A DNA stretch of 64,000 nt, taken from Erigeron canadensis. Lineage: Eukaryota > Streptophyta > Magnoliopsida > Asterales > Asteraceae. Where the stretch lies: assembly GCF_010389155.1 (NCBI RefSeq), contig NC_057766.1, positions 22,701,516 to 22,765,515 of the forward strand, read 5' to 3'. The number at the start of each line of letters is the position of its first letter. Position 1 is the stretch's first letter. Shown piece after piece: positions 1 through 11,003 of the stretch. The position numbers and the translations under genes were made by a program. Under the pieces are notes generated by a model, which was given only the letters and a program-made list of their open reading frames with translations, searched no databases and was not told the origin of the DNA.

Positions 1-180
1 AGGACTCCTGCTTTTATAAAAACGAGATATGTCATTCGGGCGTTGCCCCAGGAGACATTACATTTGTTAACGATTTAATAAAAAATATTATTCAAGAGAT
101 AATGTGCCATAAACTTTTTGAAGAAAACACGTATTATTCAAATTATTAAAAACTGACATTTGTCAGTTAAAAAATTAATT

Positions 181-1180
181 GTAAAAGTTTTGTGTAAAAG
201 TGAAAGTCGTTCACATAAAAGTTTAGTGCTAAAAGTGTAATAGACTTAAATGTTGTGGTGAAAATAAAAGAAAATCAAAAGGTATAAAAATTTGGTGCTA
301 TATAAGGGGTTAAAATGTTGTGGTGAAAATAAAATGAAAAGAAAGTTTATTATACTTTACAAGTTTTCCAGTACATTTCTTTTTAATATATGTGTTAAAA
401 AGTTTGTTGCTAAAGTGTAAGAGGTTAAAATGTTGTAGTTAAAATAAAAGATTATCAAAAAGTCAAAAAAAATTAGTGTTAAAAGTGTAAGGGGTTAAGA
501 TATTGTGGTGAAAATAAAAAGATTAAAAAGTTTACTATGAATTATAATAGTTTTGTTCTAAAAGTGTAAAGAGTGAAACTATTGTGGTGAAAATAAAAAA
601 ATAAAATAAAAAGTATACTATTCTATAAACGTTTTCCCGTACCTTAAAATAAAAGAAAATTAAAAACTATGAAAATTTAGTGCTAAAAGTGTAAAGAGTT
701 TAAATATTGTAGTGAAAATAAAAAGAATAAAAAATTTACAAAAAAGTATTATAGTTTAGTGCTAAAAGTGTAAAGATTGAAACTTCTGTGGTGAAAGTAA
801 AAATAATAAAAAAATATACTATTATTAAAAAATATTATAGTTTAGTGCTAAAAGTGTAAAGATTGGAAGTTTTGTGGTGAAAATAAATAGAACAAAAAGT
901 TTACTAAAAATTATAATTTAGTGTTAAAAATGTAAAGATTGAAACTTATGTGGTGAAAATAAAAGAAATAAAAAATATACTATTCTCTACACACTAAAAA
1001 GTATTATAGTTTAATGTTAAAAGTGTAAAGATTGAAAGTTTTGTGATGAAAATAAATAGAACAAAAAGTTTACTAAAAAGTATTATAGTTTAGTGCTAAA
1101 AATATAAAGATTGAAACTGATGTGGTGAAAATAAAAAAAATAAAAAATATACTATTCTTTACACATTTTTCGATACTTTA
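181..1180. repeat. Diverged tandem array, about 75-100 bp unit
   Basis: About eleven imperfect copies of a unit built around gtgctaaaagtgtaa, followed by a stretch like ttgtggtgaaaataaaa and then a run of aaaagtttacta. Copies are seen near 224, 290, 405, 472, 552, 688, 760, 842, 918, 1012 and 1090. Spacing falls from about 115 to 75 bp toward the right end and similarity rises there, as expected if the right part was amplified most recently. No reading frame is conserved. Bases 1-180 show nothing I can name. Confidence 0.8.
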
Positions 1181-1290
1181 TTTTTAATATATATTATAAT
1201 ATAATATATAACATAATGAAAATATATACAAATAATAAATACCAAAAAACAAGTAAAAAGAAAAAACTAGAAAAGGGGATCCATAGGGAA

Positions 1291-1460
1291 TTTTTTTTTT
1301 AAGGTGAATTTCGCTTTAAACTTCGTGTCACGATTCGATAGTGAGAGGTCTAACATACGTTATCTTAACCGGGTCTGTGCTAGAGAGTTCCCTCAAAATA
1401 TAAATGTCTATTTCAAATTACTCCAAGTATTAGGAGGGGACACCCCTTCCAATGAGGTGA
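1291..1460 (-). mobile_element. SINE-like retroelement copy (older of two)
   Basis: A run of ten T at 1291-1300 is followed by sequence closely related to 27751-27870: both contain tttcgctt, aaacttcgtgtc, cgattcga, gaggtcta, cttaaccgggtc, agag and tccctcaaa in the same order. Read on the minus strand this is a short element ending in poly(A), as for a SINE or the 3' end of a non-LTR element. The right part is diverged and its 5' end is unclear. The Tourist-like element that starts at 1526 lies just beyond. Confidence 0.6.
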
Positions 1461-1525
1461 TGCCACATTGCACAAAAAGGTACATTAAACCCTTTCTAGT
1501 TAACCCTTTGCTCCTCTTAGTCTAA

Positions 1526-1593
1526 GGGGGTGCTTGATTCAAAAAGGGAAAAGCGTAAGAGTAAAGGAAAGGTAATGGGTAAATAATACTATC

Positions 1594-1656
<63 letters not shown>

Positions 1657-1820
1657 GGATGTGAGAGGAGTGGGGTATTGATAGTCATTCCCCCCAAATT
1701 ATTGTATAATGGGTCATTGCCTACTTTTAGTTTTGATTACCCACTTTTGTTTTAACCAAACATCATTAATGATTATTTTACCCATTTCTCACCCCAAAAT
1801 ACATCTAACCAAGCACCCCC
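1526..1820. mobile_element. Tourist-like MITE (PIF/Harbinger type)
   Basis: Terminal inverted repeats begin GGGGGTGCTTG on the left and, on the opposite strand, GGGGGTGCTTGG on the right. The element is bordered by TAA at 1523-1525 and 1821-1823, the 3 bp target duplication of Harbinger/Tourist elements. Length is 295 bp and there is no coding capacity. An (ATA)n microsatellite of about 60 bp lies inside at 1595-1655. Confidence 0.85.
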
Positions 1821-1823
1821 TAA

Positions 1824-2582
1824 GTGTTTAGAAGTTTATAACTTTTAAAAGCATGTAAATGTTTCGAATTATGTGTATCAAGATTGAGAGCAGACCTAAC
1901 CTCCCGTCCCGGACCCATTTTTTAGCTAGGGGCACTAGACAAAAATTTTGTTTATAACGTTAATCGTTGTTTATAAAACATTTTGTTTGTATAATGAAAT
2001 CGATAGGGGTTGTAAATCTTTCTTTTCTGGTTCTTCCAAAGCATTTGAATCCTCATGACACAAAAGAAATTAAAACCATTACTTATAATTATACAATTTC
2101 TTCTCTTTCTCTTTATTATCTCTATTGAAGATATTCGCATTTTATGTTTTAAACTTACTTTTATTAGTCAAAACTTATGGTGTGATTAGATTTGTTGTAG
2201 GGACTAAAAGTGTTTAACTAGACAAAGCTATCAAGGATAAAGACTGAATTCAAATGGTCAAAAGGGACTAATAGTACTAACTTGCAGTTGAGTTGATTGA
2301 ATATGGTTTTAAAAAAATTATTCATAAATGCCATACCAATTTAAATACGAAAAAAATAATGAATTCAAATAGTAATTCAACACATCTAAGAAATCACCAA
2401 ATTTTACAAAACATTTACACAAAACAACATATATCAACTACAAAAGTATAGATTGTAAAAACGAACAAAAAGAAAACGTAACAAAATTTGAAGAAAGAAT
2501 ATATATATATATAACACGTTTTATGATTACTTGTTTCTTCACACTTATATTGATAAATTGACGTTTACTCCGATTTTTTTAA
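1824..2582. other. Intergenic, no gene seen
   Basis: AT-rich sequence downstream of the PCaP1-like gene. It contains short open frames only, without recognisable similarity. The stretch next to 2583 is likely to hold the 3' untranslated region and poly(A) signals of the minus-strand gene. Confidence 0.5.
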
Positions 2583-3553
2583 TCAGCAAGCTGGTTTTGG
2601 CTCTGCCGGTTCTGCCACCACCTCCACGGCGGTCTTTGTTACCTCAGTCTCGGCGGCTATCTCTTCTTTCTTCTCTTCCTCTACGGCCACCTCTTTATCT
2701 TTGGTGGTCGTTGTTTCCTTCTCTTCCACGACTATGAAGGTCGATACCTTCTCGAATACAAAGAAAATAGGCCCTTGAACTAGTGTTGGCCCGAACTTGG
2801 AACACGCTTCATGCACCGGTTTTGATCCCGGGAACTCTATAGAATATGATCAAACCATGAATAAATTAATATCAATTTGACTTTATCCTATTTGTCTAAA
2901 ATTAGAATGCATAATTGGATGTACTTACCAATTTTAGAAAGTTCTTCAAAAAAGTTGGTAACTCCAGTAGAATTCTTCTTTAAGGAAGCAGCCTTTGGTC
3001 CCTTAACCAATTCCTGTTAATTATTAACGTACATAATTAATCTTGTTAGTTCTAAGAACTATCAAGTAACGAGAAATTAACATGAAGGTTGACCATGACC
3101 CACCCACAATATCTGTAAAATTATATATATTTTAGGACTAATATTATGTATTAGTTTAGTTTGAAAATTAATTTGCCTTAGAAATAAATTCCTAGCTAGC
3201 TACGTCATTTTCGTTTACCTTAATTTCGGTAGCAGAAGCTTCATAAATTTCAATTACTTTAGTTTGTAGTTCACTTTTCTTCTCTTCAAATTCTTTGGTG
3301 TATTCTTCCTGCATGGTCATGCATATAAATTATAATATCATATTATGAATATAGTAATTAAATTAAAGTGGAACACTATGAACCAAAAAACTGTTAATTA
3401 GTGTTAATAATCACAATTATGATCATAATTTGTTTTGAGACTAACCTTGGAATCATCAAATGACTTGCAAGCTTCAGCTGCAGCGATTTTCTTGGGGTTT
3501 TTCTCGAAAATCTTCTTGAACTTTGGTACGACTGAGGACTTCCAGTAACCCAT
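2583..3553 (-). CDS. PCAP1: Plasma-membrane-associated cation-binding protein (PCaP1/DREPP family)
   Basis: Four exons on the minus strand join in frame: 3553-3446, 3308-3219, 3013-2929 and 2836-2583, all with GT-AG borders, giving 178 residues. The protein starts MGYWKSSVVPKFKKIFEKN, the family's N-terminus: Gly2 is the expected N-myristoylation site and the lysine-rich segment binds calmodulin and phosphoinositides in characterised members. The middle (about residues 35-125) contains the conserved FEELSKIEFPG and HEACSKFGPTLVQGP blocks. The tail is a Glu/Lys/Val-rich low-complexity stretch of the kind that binds divalent cations. Family members attach peripherally to the plasma membrane and link Ca2+ signals to lipids and the cytoskeleton. 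The Arabidopsis protein is about 225 residues, so the acidic tail is short here. A TTTGTAG just upstream of the start on the minus strand may be the acceptor of a 5'-UTR intron. Confidence 0.93.
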
Positions 3554-4646
3554 GTTTTGGTTCGATTCGATTTGACTTGAAACTCGACCTACAAAGACAA
3601 ATTAAACTTGAGTTCTAACTCAATATATGTGTATATGCATGTATAGTATTTGGTTTAGAAAAAAAAAAAAAATGATATACAAACTTACCTTAATTAGAAA
3701 TACAAACTATGCAAAGGATGTGTGTTTTAAGTGTAGACGAAAAAGAAATGAAGTGACTAAGTGCGTTATAAGGGGTTTCTTTTCAAACATATGTTGTATT
3801 TTAATATTATTCCCTTTCTGTCCCCAGCCTAGCCTTCATATTACAATTCATTTTCTAATTTCATATTGGTCTTTTTTAAATCAACCATATCATCATTAAT
3901 TTGTTTAAACAAAACATGCAATGGTTTATTAGAGGTGTCCAAAATGTATCAACAATTTTTTAAAGTTGTAATTAGTTAAAGACCAACCATTTAATGATAA
4001 ACTGATATTTGAAGGGCCAAGACCCTAGCTTGAAACTTTAAGTTCTTAGATCCAAATTGGGTGTGATCAAAATGTTCCTCAGGGTGGAGATCAAAGTTCT
4101 CTTGAAAATGAGCAGGTTTTTTCTGGAACGGTAGATAAGTATGTGAAGATGCAATGCATGTCGTAAAGCTTAAACATACTGTTCGGAAAAAAAAAATAGT
4201 TAAAGTCCTTGTATCTTAATTGGGTGGAGATTCCTTCAAGTTAATATTAATTTGAGGGGTAAAGTTATGAAGATCTCAAACCTTAATTTAAAATCAAAAG
4301 TCAAGATTTAATAAGTAATTTCAAATCTTAACCCTTGATTTTAAATCAAATGTCAAAATTTAATAATTAATTTTAAATCTTAGCCTTTGATTTTAAATCA
4401 AAGGTCAAGATAGTCTTAACTTCACTACTCAATATCATAAAATAACTTGCTTAACATTACATACATAAATACATTTGTTTATTTAGGAACATTCAAAAAG
4501 TTAACAAATATATGAAAATGCCAGCACAATTGCAATGGAAATATTTTTAGTAAAGACAGAAGAGTATAATTAGATATCGGTTTGAATAGATTTTGGTTGG
4601 CATTGAATGATTGATAGATTGAAAGAAAAATTGAGGAATTAAATTA
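3554..4646. other. Upstream region of the PCaP1-like gene
   Basis: This non-coding stretch should hold the promoter and 5' untranslated region of the minus-strand gene ending at 3553. It is AT-rich. At 4286-4411 a unit of about 63 bp built from aatcaaaagtcaagatttaat and gattttaaatcaaa is present in roughly two tandem copies. I could not assign a TATA box with confidence. Confidence 0.5.
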
Positions 4647-4859
4647 CTCCCTCCGTTCCATTTTAGTTTTCATGTTAACTAACTTTGATAGTAAATAATT
4701 TTGTTTGTACTATATATTAGTTGATGAAACTTATATAAACGAAAAGTACATTAAAAACCCAATCCATTCGTATATTTTATATCAAGTGTTATATGACACA
4801 AACAAAGTTATTTACAGTTAAAGTTAGTCAACATGACAACTAAAATGGGACGGAAAGAG
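4647..4859. mobile_element. Stowaway MITE (Tc1/mariner type)
   Basis: A 213 bp element with inverted ends: CTCCCTCCGTTCCATTTTAG on the left and CTCTTTCCGTCCCATTTTAG read from the right end. Each side is bordered by TA (4645-4646 and 4860-4861), the Stowaway target duplication. The CTCCCTCCGT start is the hallmark of this family in flowering plants. There is no coding capacity. Confidence 0.93.
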
Positions 4860-4861
4860 TA

Positions 4862-5909
4862 GTAAGTTAGCTAGCTAGGGTGGTGGTAGGGGGCTATCAC
4901 ACATAGCTGGAAAGGGGACCCAATGGTGACCTGTGAAGCCAACATTATATGAAACAGTGATCAAGAAAGCTTGTCTCCCCAACGTGGGTTAGCTGGGGTG
5001 GGGTTTTCACCTCCCCGGCCCGCCGTCAATTCCTTCATTCATATTCTTTCATTCATTCATATCTTTATAAAACATAAGAAATAAACTAACATTATATAGG
5101 TTTTCTAAAAGCCGTTAATGTACATTAAATAATTGTATACTCACCATAAAATTTAAAGGGTGATTTTTTAATATGAAAAATATAATTTGTTTTAATGCAC
5201 GTCAAATATAGCTCTTATGGTTGCATTTAGCATTTTCATTCTATTATTAATCAAGATTCAAGACTTGTTGCTTCCATAATGAATGTTATTAGATACACAC
5301 TATAGAATTGTCGTGCAGTAAGAGATAAATCGTGTAACGTTGCAATAAAAAGTACATAAAACTTCGAACGACTAGCCTCTATCTTTAAAGTTGTGTGACT
5401 TTAACACGTACGTATTAGACTACCATTACGCGAACACATATCTTCTATCTTAGATGAAACCACACTTTAAACATAACTTCTACACAAATTTTGATATCGT
5501 CTAGTCAAAAGTATTCATCCAAACTTGCATAAGAAGTTTCACTTACTATATGTATTATCTATGGTAGTGTAGTGTGCTTTGTTATTGCTTAATTGATTTT
5601 CTTGATTTATGACTATATATGATTAAATAACCTTGGACCTTTGAAGTTTGGTCAATGGTCATGTAAATCACATTGTGGATATCATTAGGCACATAATAAG
5701 GGTGGTCATTTTTAAAACTGAATGACTTAAATCTCACTCTCATATGGGTCCATATTCTTACTTTGCAAATGCTACAGAAGTTGGGATCGAATACATTAAT
5801 TTTTGGCAATGCATATGAGCATACAAGTGGGGATACATTCTTGGCAACACAGCTCATCATATGCATGTTTGAAAATTTTGGCGATACATATAGTGTGGTT
5901 GGATATTGT
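4862..5909. other. Intergenic, no gene seen
   Basis: Overlapping short open frames exist on both strands between 5582 and 5978, but none resembles a known protein and codon use is unremarkable. They are probably chance frames in AT-rich DNA. Confidence 0.45.
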
Positions 5910-6082
5910 AAAACAAATATTAAAGTAAAACAAATAAGACAAGATATTCACCCTTAAATCATAGTTAAATTGATGCACGAAGATTCACGAAACAATTGAT
6001 GCATGATGATATTCTTGATGCATGGTGGTTTTTAGTAAAGGGAAATATATTGTTTTATTTGTTTTACTTTAATATTTGTTTT
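5910..6082. repeat. Perfect 28 bp inverted repeat with 117 bp loop
   Basis: The 28 bases at 5910-5937 (starting aaaacaaatattaaagt) are the exact reverse complement of 6055-6082. The loop carries several copies of gatgcat(g)a. It could be the core of a small MITE, but no target duplication was found. Confidence 0.8.
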
Positions 6083-6840
6083 ATTTTACCTAACACCTAC
6101 GTATAGTTATGACCTTTTTTATTTTTTTAACAATCTGTCGAGATCCGACTTTCAAGGAACACTGGACCATATAATTGACCAGCATAACACAAGACTCTGA
6201 TCCCGCTAAAGGTTCAGTAGTAGTTATTAGTATTCAGGGAAAAATCCTGCAACCCAAAACTTGTAAAAAAACCAGAAATGCATCTCATGAGCTGACTTCA
6301 TTTGCATATAGTTATGAATTTAAATGAACTATATATGTTCATTCAACTTCCTGAGTGTGTGACAATGACGAATTTTATAAATCAACAAAACAAAGACTAC
6401 AATTATCAGAATGTGTATACAAAGTAAGATTCTATATATCTACATTAAGTGAAAAATTTCCAACCCTCCTAAGTCCTAAGTCAAGAAGTCCTTGGACCTT
6501 TAGCATGATTCTTAATCAAAAGAAAACCCAATGCTTTAATGTCGTGAACAATTTGGTGCACCGTGATATATTACCCAACCAAAAAAAAGACGCCAACTTA
6601 CGCTGCCAAACGGTGCGTGTAAACGCACAAGAAACAAACAAGTGCTCCGCGGTTTTTTCATAGTTGACACAAATGGAGCATTGGACTCACTAAAGGTGTG
6701 TGTGTGGCCCATAACGATTGGCAACCCTCTGAATCTTCGGTTTACCCATACTGATTCTAAGATAACATTGATTTCGAATTATTAGGCCTAATGGTTGTAT
6801 GATTTTGAAAATGGTTGTTTGATGCTGGACTAATAGTTTA
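6083..6840. other. Intergenic, no gene seen
   Basis: Contains open frames of 102 and 62 codons on opposite strands (6355-6724) without recognisable similarity. No repeat boundary was found until the Tourist-like element at 6841. Confidence 0.4.
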
Positions 6841-7230
6841 GAGTGCGTTTAGTTCAAGAAAACTCTCCTGTTTTCCATTTTCATTTTCCAAGAAAACATG
6901 GAAAACACAAAACGCGTTCAAATTGTATTTTTCTAGAAAAGGTTTCCATAGAAAATGAAAATTTCCTTTTCCAACTTTTGCACTAAAATTAGAAAACTGT
7001 TTTTTTCTGTTTTTGTTTTCACTTTTCTAATTTTCCAAACCTAAAATTAAAAAACAAGTGAATTTGAACATGTTTTCTAGTTTTCTAAAATGAAATAATG
7101 AAAACTCCATCTCTTAATTTGAACGCGTTTTCAAAATTTTCAAGGGTTTTCTATAAATAAAAAACCTTTTCATTTTTTAGAAAACTAGAAATGGAAAATT
7201 TGAAAACATTTTCTCGAACTAAACGCGTTC
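6841..7230. mobile_element. Tourist-like MITE (PIF/Harbinger type)
   Basis: A 390 bp element. The left end reads GAGTGCGTTTAGTTCAAGAA and the right end read inward is GAACGCGTTTAGTTCGAGAA. TTA is duplicated at 6838-6840 and 7231-7233, the Harbinger-type target site. The interior is made of inverted tracts of ttttc and gaaaa, so the whole element can fold. Non-coding. Confidence 0.88.
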
Positions 7231-7714
7231 TTAACATCTTAAATGTAAGTTTATTAAACAAATACGAAGTATCATACAATTTATCCATGACTAATCACTG
7301 GTTGATAGCCCAAAGGCCACCAGTCATCACTTCTTAAGGATCCTGGGTGACAGTCTTGCCAAAGACAAACTTGAGATAATCAAGGGATTATTAAGTGGTT
7401 GAGATTTACCTGGACACTAGCTTGACTGAGGAATTAATGGGTACCAAATGATACATGGGATTAGGGATTCCCATCCAATTACTTTCTTTTTTTTTTTTTT
7501 ACAATTTATCCAAAACAACATGTCAATAAGAAATAACATTAAAAAAAATTGTTTTGAATTTATGTCTCGTAACAAACATATAATCAACAGGTAATATTAA
7601 TCTATAATATAACTAAAAGAGAGGGTTAGGGGTACACTTGCACCCCTAATCCCCTTCCTTTAACTTAGTCATCCATCCTTTTTAATCCTCTAATTTTTTA
7701 ATATTAATCTAAAT

Positions 7715-7975
7715 TAATTTACATTTTTTGGTTTTCCATCACCAATTTACATTTTAACCCCTATCTAAAACAAATAATTTACACTTTTTGGTTTTTCATC
7801 ACCAATTTATACTTTAACCCAATTTAAAAATAATTAATTATACTTTTTGGTTTTGCATCACCAATTTACACTTAAAAATAATTAATTTACACTTTTTGGT
7901 TTTTCATCACCAATTTACAATTTTACCCAATTTAAAAATAATTAATTTATACTTTTCAGTTTTATTGGTAATTTA
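7715..7975. repeat. Tandem repeat, about 60 bp unit, four to five copies
   Basis: Each unit contains tttacactttttggttttt, catcaccaatttaca and aacccaatttaaaaataatt, with small length differences. It lies just inside the Helitron-like 5' end, where plant Helitrons often hold non-coding repeats. Confidence 0.8.
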
Positions 7976-8135
7976 TAATATAACCCACGTACGACAACAA
8001 AAAAAGAAGTTACGATCAACTACAAAAGGGTTTTTCTTATTAGTTATTATATACTTTGCACATAATTAATCATTATTATTATTTTTTGACATTGAATTCT
8101 TATGTTATTGTTATTATTATTTATTTAAATTTAGT

Positions 8136-8343
8136 TTGTTGTCCATTATAGGTTCGTTATGACTTTTTATTCAACAACAAAAAATATGACCACATTAATT
8201 AGTTCATCTTGAAGATCTTAAGCCAACACATGTTATCATTATTTACGACTCCGTGTTATGCATGTATGGACTGTTTCGAACCGGAACAACTCGAAGAAAA
8301 TCAAAATGTTCGAAATGGTCTTTGTTGATGAATTGGTATGTAT
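8136..8343 (+). pseudogene. RPA1-like OB-fold exon fragment, copy 1
   Basis: Begins at a conserved intron end (tgttgtccattatag) and ends at a GTATGT donor after a coding stretch. Compared with copy 2 it has frame-disrupting differences. The best-preserved part corresponds to VFVDEL-type residues of the RPA large-subunit OB fold. It is clearly homologous to 8671-8874, so one is a tandem duplicate of the other, and no intact gene surrounds it. Confidence 0.5.
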
Positions 8344-8670
8344 TTTTCAAATTATATAGTTCACACTTAGAATATAAGAAACTGTAAATTTTATATTTAA
8401 CTAAAGTTGAAGAAAAAAAGGTAAACTGAAATCAATATTTATATGAAGTTAATTTTCGTATGTTTCTTTTTTAGCTTTCATATTGATTAAGTTGTGATAT
8501 ATGACTTAACTAATCTAAATATTATATAACAAAAAAATAGTCGTCTATAAAGAAGTCGACTACCAAGGGTTTTGTTTTTTAAATATACTTTGTTCATATT
8601 TAATCCTTATTATTATTATTGAACATTAAATTCTTATATTATTGTTAATATTATCTCTATTAATTTATTT

Positions 8671-8874
8671 TGTTGTCCATTATAGGTTCATCATGCCTTC
8701 TTCTTCAACAATAAAAAATAAGACCACATTAGTTCATCTTGAAAATCTTTTGCCAACACATGTTACCCATCATCTACGACTATGTATTGTGCATGTATTG
8801 ACTGTTTTGGAGTGGAACAACCCAAAAAAAATCAAAATGTTCTATATGGTCTTTGTTGATAAATTGGTATGTAC
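8671..8874 (+). pseudogene. RPA1-like OB-fold exon fragment, copy 2
   Basis: The open frame starting near 8694 reads MPSSSTIKNKTTLVHLEN and continues LRLCIVHVLTVLEWNNPKKI, then MVFVDKL before a GTATGT donor. The pattern of an Arg/Cys-Val motif, a tryptophan, then a Met-Val-Asp strand is that of the RPA70-like proteins found in plant Helitrons. No following exon with the rest of the OB fold is visible. The assignment rests on pattern only. Confidence 0.5.
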
Positions 8875-9509
8875 TTTTTAAAAGTTATATATTTTTCTTT
8901 AGTTTTTTGTAATTATAAAATTGTAGTTTGTGTTTGTCTTAAGTTTAGATATAATAAACTATAAATTTTTTAAGTTAACTAAAGTTGGAAAAAAAAAAGG
9001 GGTTAACTAGATTCAATATTTATATGGAGCTAATTTTCATATGTTTCCTTTTTTAATTTTCGTAATTATAGTCTAAAATTGTTGTTTGTGTTTGTCTTAA
9101 GTTTAGATATAACAAACTACAAAGCTTTTATTTAACCAAAGTTGAAAATAAAAGGTTAACTAGATTGAATATGTTATTAATTAGATAAAGATGAAGAAAA
9201 TTGTTACGAAACACGCGGACCTGAAGTTTAAAACCCGAATTCTAAATACATCATATTCTTTCCCTTACTTGAATTCTAATGTTTTAGCTTTGTTTAATAT
9301 ATTTTGAGAGTGTCCGTTAATTGAATATGAAGTTTTAATTACACGTACCTAAATACTAATGATTGAACCAACTTTTTCTCCCTTTCCATCGAGCATTCCC
9401 TTTTAGCCAATTCAAAGGTGGATCACAGTATACGGCCCATTGCATTTTCAAACCCATTATATACCTTTCCTAAAGATGTTGTAGGCCGAAAAAATATTTG
9501 ACACAGGCC

Positions 9510-9610
9510 CAAAACCCATTATTGTAATATAAATATATGTCTCAATAATATAATTTTTCCATTCTCTCTATCTTTTTCTGTCTCTTTATTATTTGATCAC
9601 GTTACCAGCA
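9510..9610 (+). mobile_element. Copia-type LTR fragment (3' part)
   Basis: The stretch tataaatatatg, aataatataattt, ctctat and cctctttattattt-like sequence matches, in the same order, the 3' LTR of the decayed copia element at 17780-17969. It ends CCAGCA where the other ends GCAACA. It may be the 5' LTR of the same element or an independent relic; no primer binding site follows it. Confidence 0.5.
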
Positions 9611-10245
9611 CATTTTAAAACCTTATGTTAAAAAAAAAAAAATAGCCGTCAAAATTTTTTATTCCAAAGCCGATTGTTTTTGAAAGATCACACATCAACC
9701 TCTTTTTAATAATAGTTTTCGATTTATGTTTTCTTTTAATGCATATTATATGTTATAAATAAACAAATGCTTTTTAGAGATATGTAATTTTTCAACATGC
9801 GTAGATACTAGAGCCGATCATTTAAATTTTTACAGAATCTAGATTTATTTTGTATTCGACTACTTTGGCTATGGAAGGCGTGTACTAGATCAATTACTAT
9901 CCAATTGCTATTATATAATAGTATTTTATTTAAACATATTATTGTTTACTTTAGATTAGATTTTTAAAAGTTTCATATTCTCAATCGTTGATTGGATATA
10001 TTGAAGAAGGGGAGACGTTTTCGTTTTTCTTTTTAAAAAAAAATCATGGTTGAGCATGTATCGGCACAAAATGGTTTGATGAATTTGAATTACGATCTAT
10101 ACAAAGGTAAAATCCTTACTCTAATTTAATTGTTTATCACCTAAATATTATTAGCCATTAGATAGCTAATTGACCTACAAATAAAGAAGTCGTACATATC
10201 TATGTTAACACAACCAAAAGTTTTTTTTGTTATATTTTTATGAGT
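9611..10245. other. Non-coding stretch, no gene seen
   Basis: AT-rich sequence between the LTR fragment and the foldback element. No frame over 60 codons with any similarity and no repeat border was recognised. Confidence 0.4.
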
Positions 10246-11003
10246 GAATTTCATATATACCCTTATTAAACCACATAAATATCAAATATACCCAACTTAA
10301 ATTAAAAATATCATATATACCCACTTTAAATCTAAAAATATCAAATATACCCATTTTGAATGCAAAAATATCAAATATACCCACTTTAAACATAACAATA
10401 TCAAACATGCCCAAATTCATCATTCGATGCCACTATCATCCGCCGCTGCTGTCACCACCACTACCAATCGCCGGCCATGATACGGTACGGGCTTCACCCT
10501 CAAGGGTATTGATTAAAGGAGACGACGGGATGATCTGTGATAACCGCGATCAGATATGGTGGTGGTTGGCTCGCTCTTAGCCGTGCAAGCTCCACCCTCG
10601 AATGGTGGTGATTAGAGATGGGGGTGATGGTGATGCCGGTGGTGATTGGTTGACATCACTAGATGGTGTTGGTGGTGGTAGTTGTAGTGGGAATAATAAG
10701 AAGAAAAAAATCTAAGGTTGAAATTTGTCCCTTATTATTCAACTTAATTATGGTTTTTAAATGAAAATCTAGCTATTTTTAGGTTTAAAATGGGTAATTT
10801 TAATACTTTTATATTTAAAATGGATATACTTAATAGTTGATATTACTACGTTTAAAATGGGTGTGTTTGATATTTTTATCTTGAGTTGGGTATATTTGAT
10901 ATTTATGTAGTTTAGTAAGGATAAATATGATATTTTTAGTTAGTGTTGGGTATATTTGATATTTATATTGCTTTCTAAGATAAATATGATATTTATTCTA
11001 TTT
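10246..11003. mobile_element. Foldback-type element with repeated inverted arms
   Basis: The left arm (10246-10410) is built of five or six copies of a roughly 24 bp unit, atatcaaatataccca plus cttaaa variants. The right arm (about 10795-11003) carries the same unit inverted, as gggtatatttgatattt. Read inward, both ends pass through aaaccacataaatatcaaat or aaactacataaatatcaaat. The centre (10430-10690) is richer in G+C and carries ccaccact, cgccgg and ggtggtg motifs. This looks like a non-autonomous DNA transposon with long subterminal repeats; target duplications were not resolved, so the ends are approximate. Confidence 0.65.

Larger units (their letters stand above)
7601..9180 (+). mobile_element. 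Helitron remnant carrying RPA-like fragments (3' end not found)
   Basis: The sequence after A at 7600 begins TCTATAATATAACTAAAAGA, a typical plant Helitron 5' end inserted after A. Downstream are two related segments (8136-8343 and 8671-8874) resembling an exon of replication protein A large subunit, a gene that plant Helitrons often carry. No rolling-circle initiator or helicase frame is visible. I found no GC-rich hairpin followed by CTAG within reach, so the right boundary is arbitrary and the element is probably truncated. Confidence 0.55.

Noticed and set aside
5582..5978. Three overlapping short frames
   Set aside because: They oppose one another on both strands in AT-rich DNA and none looks like a protein family.
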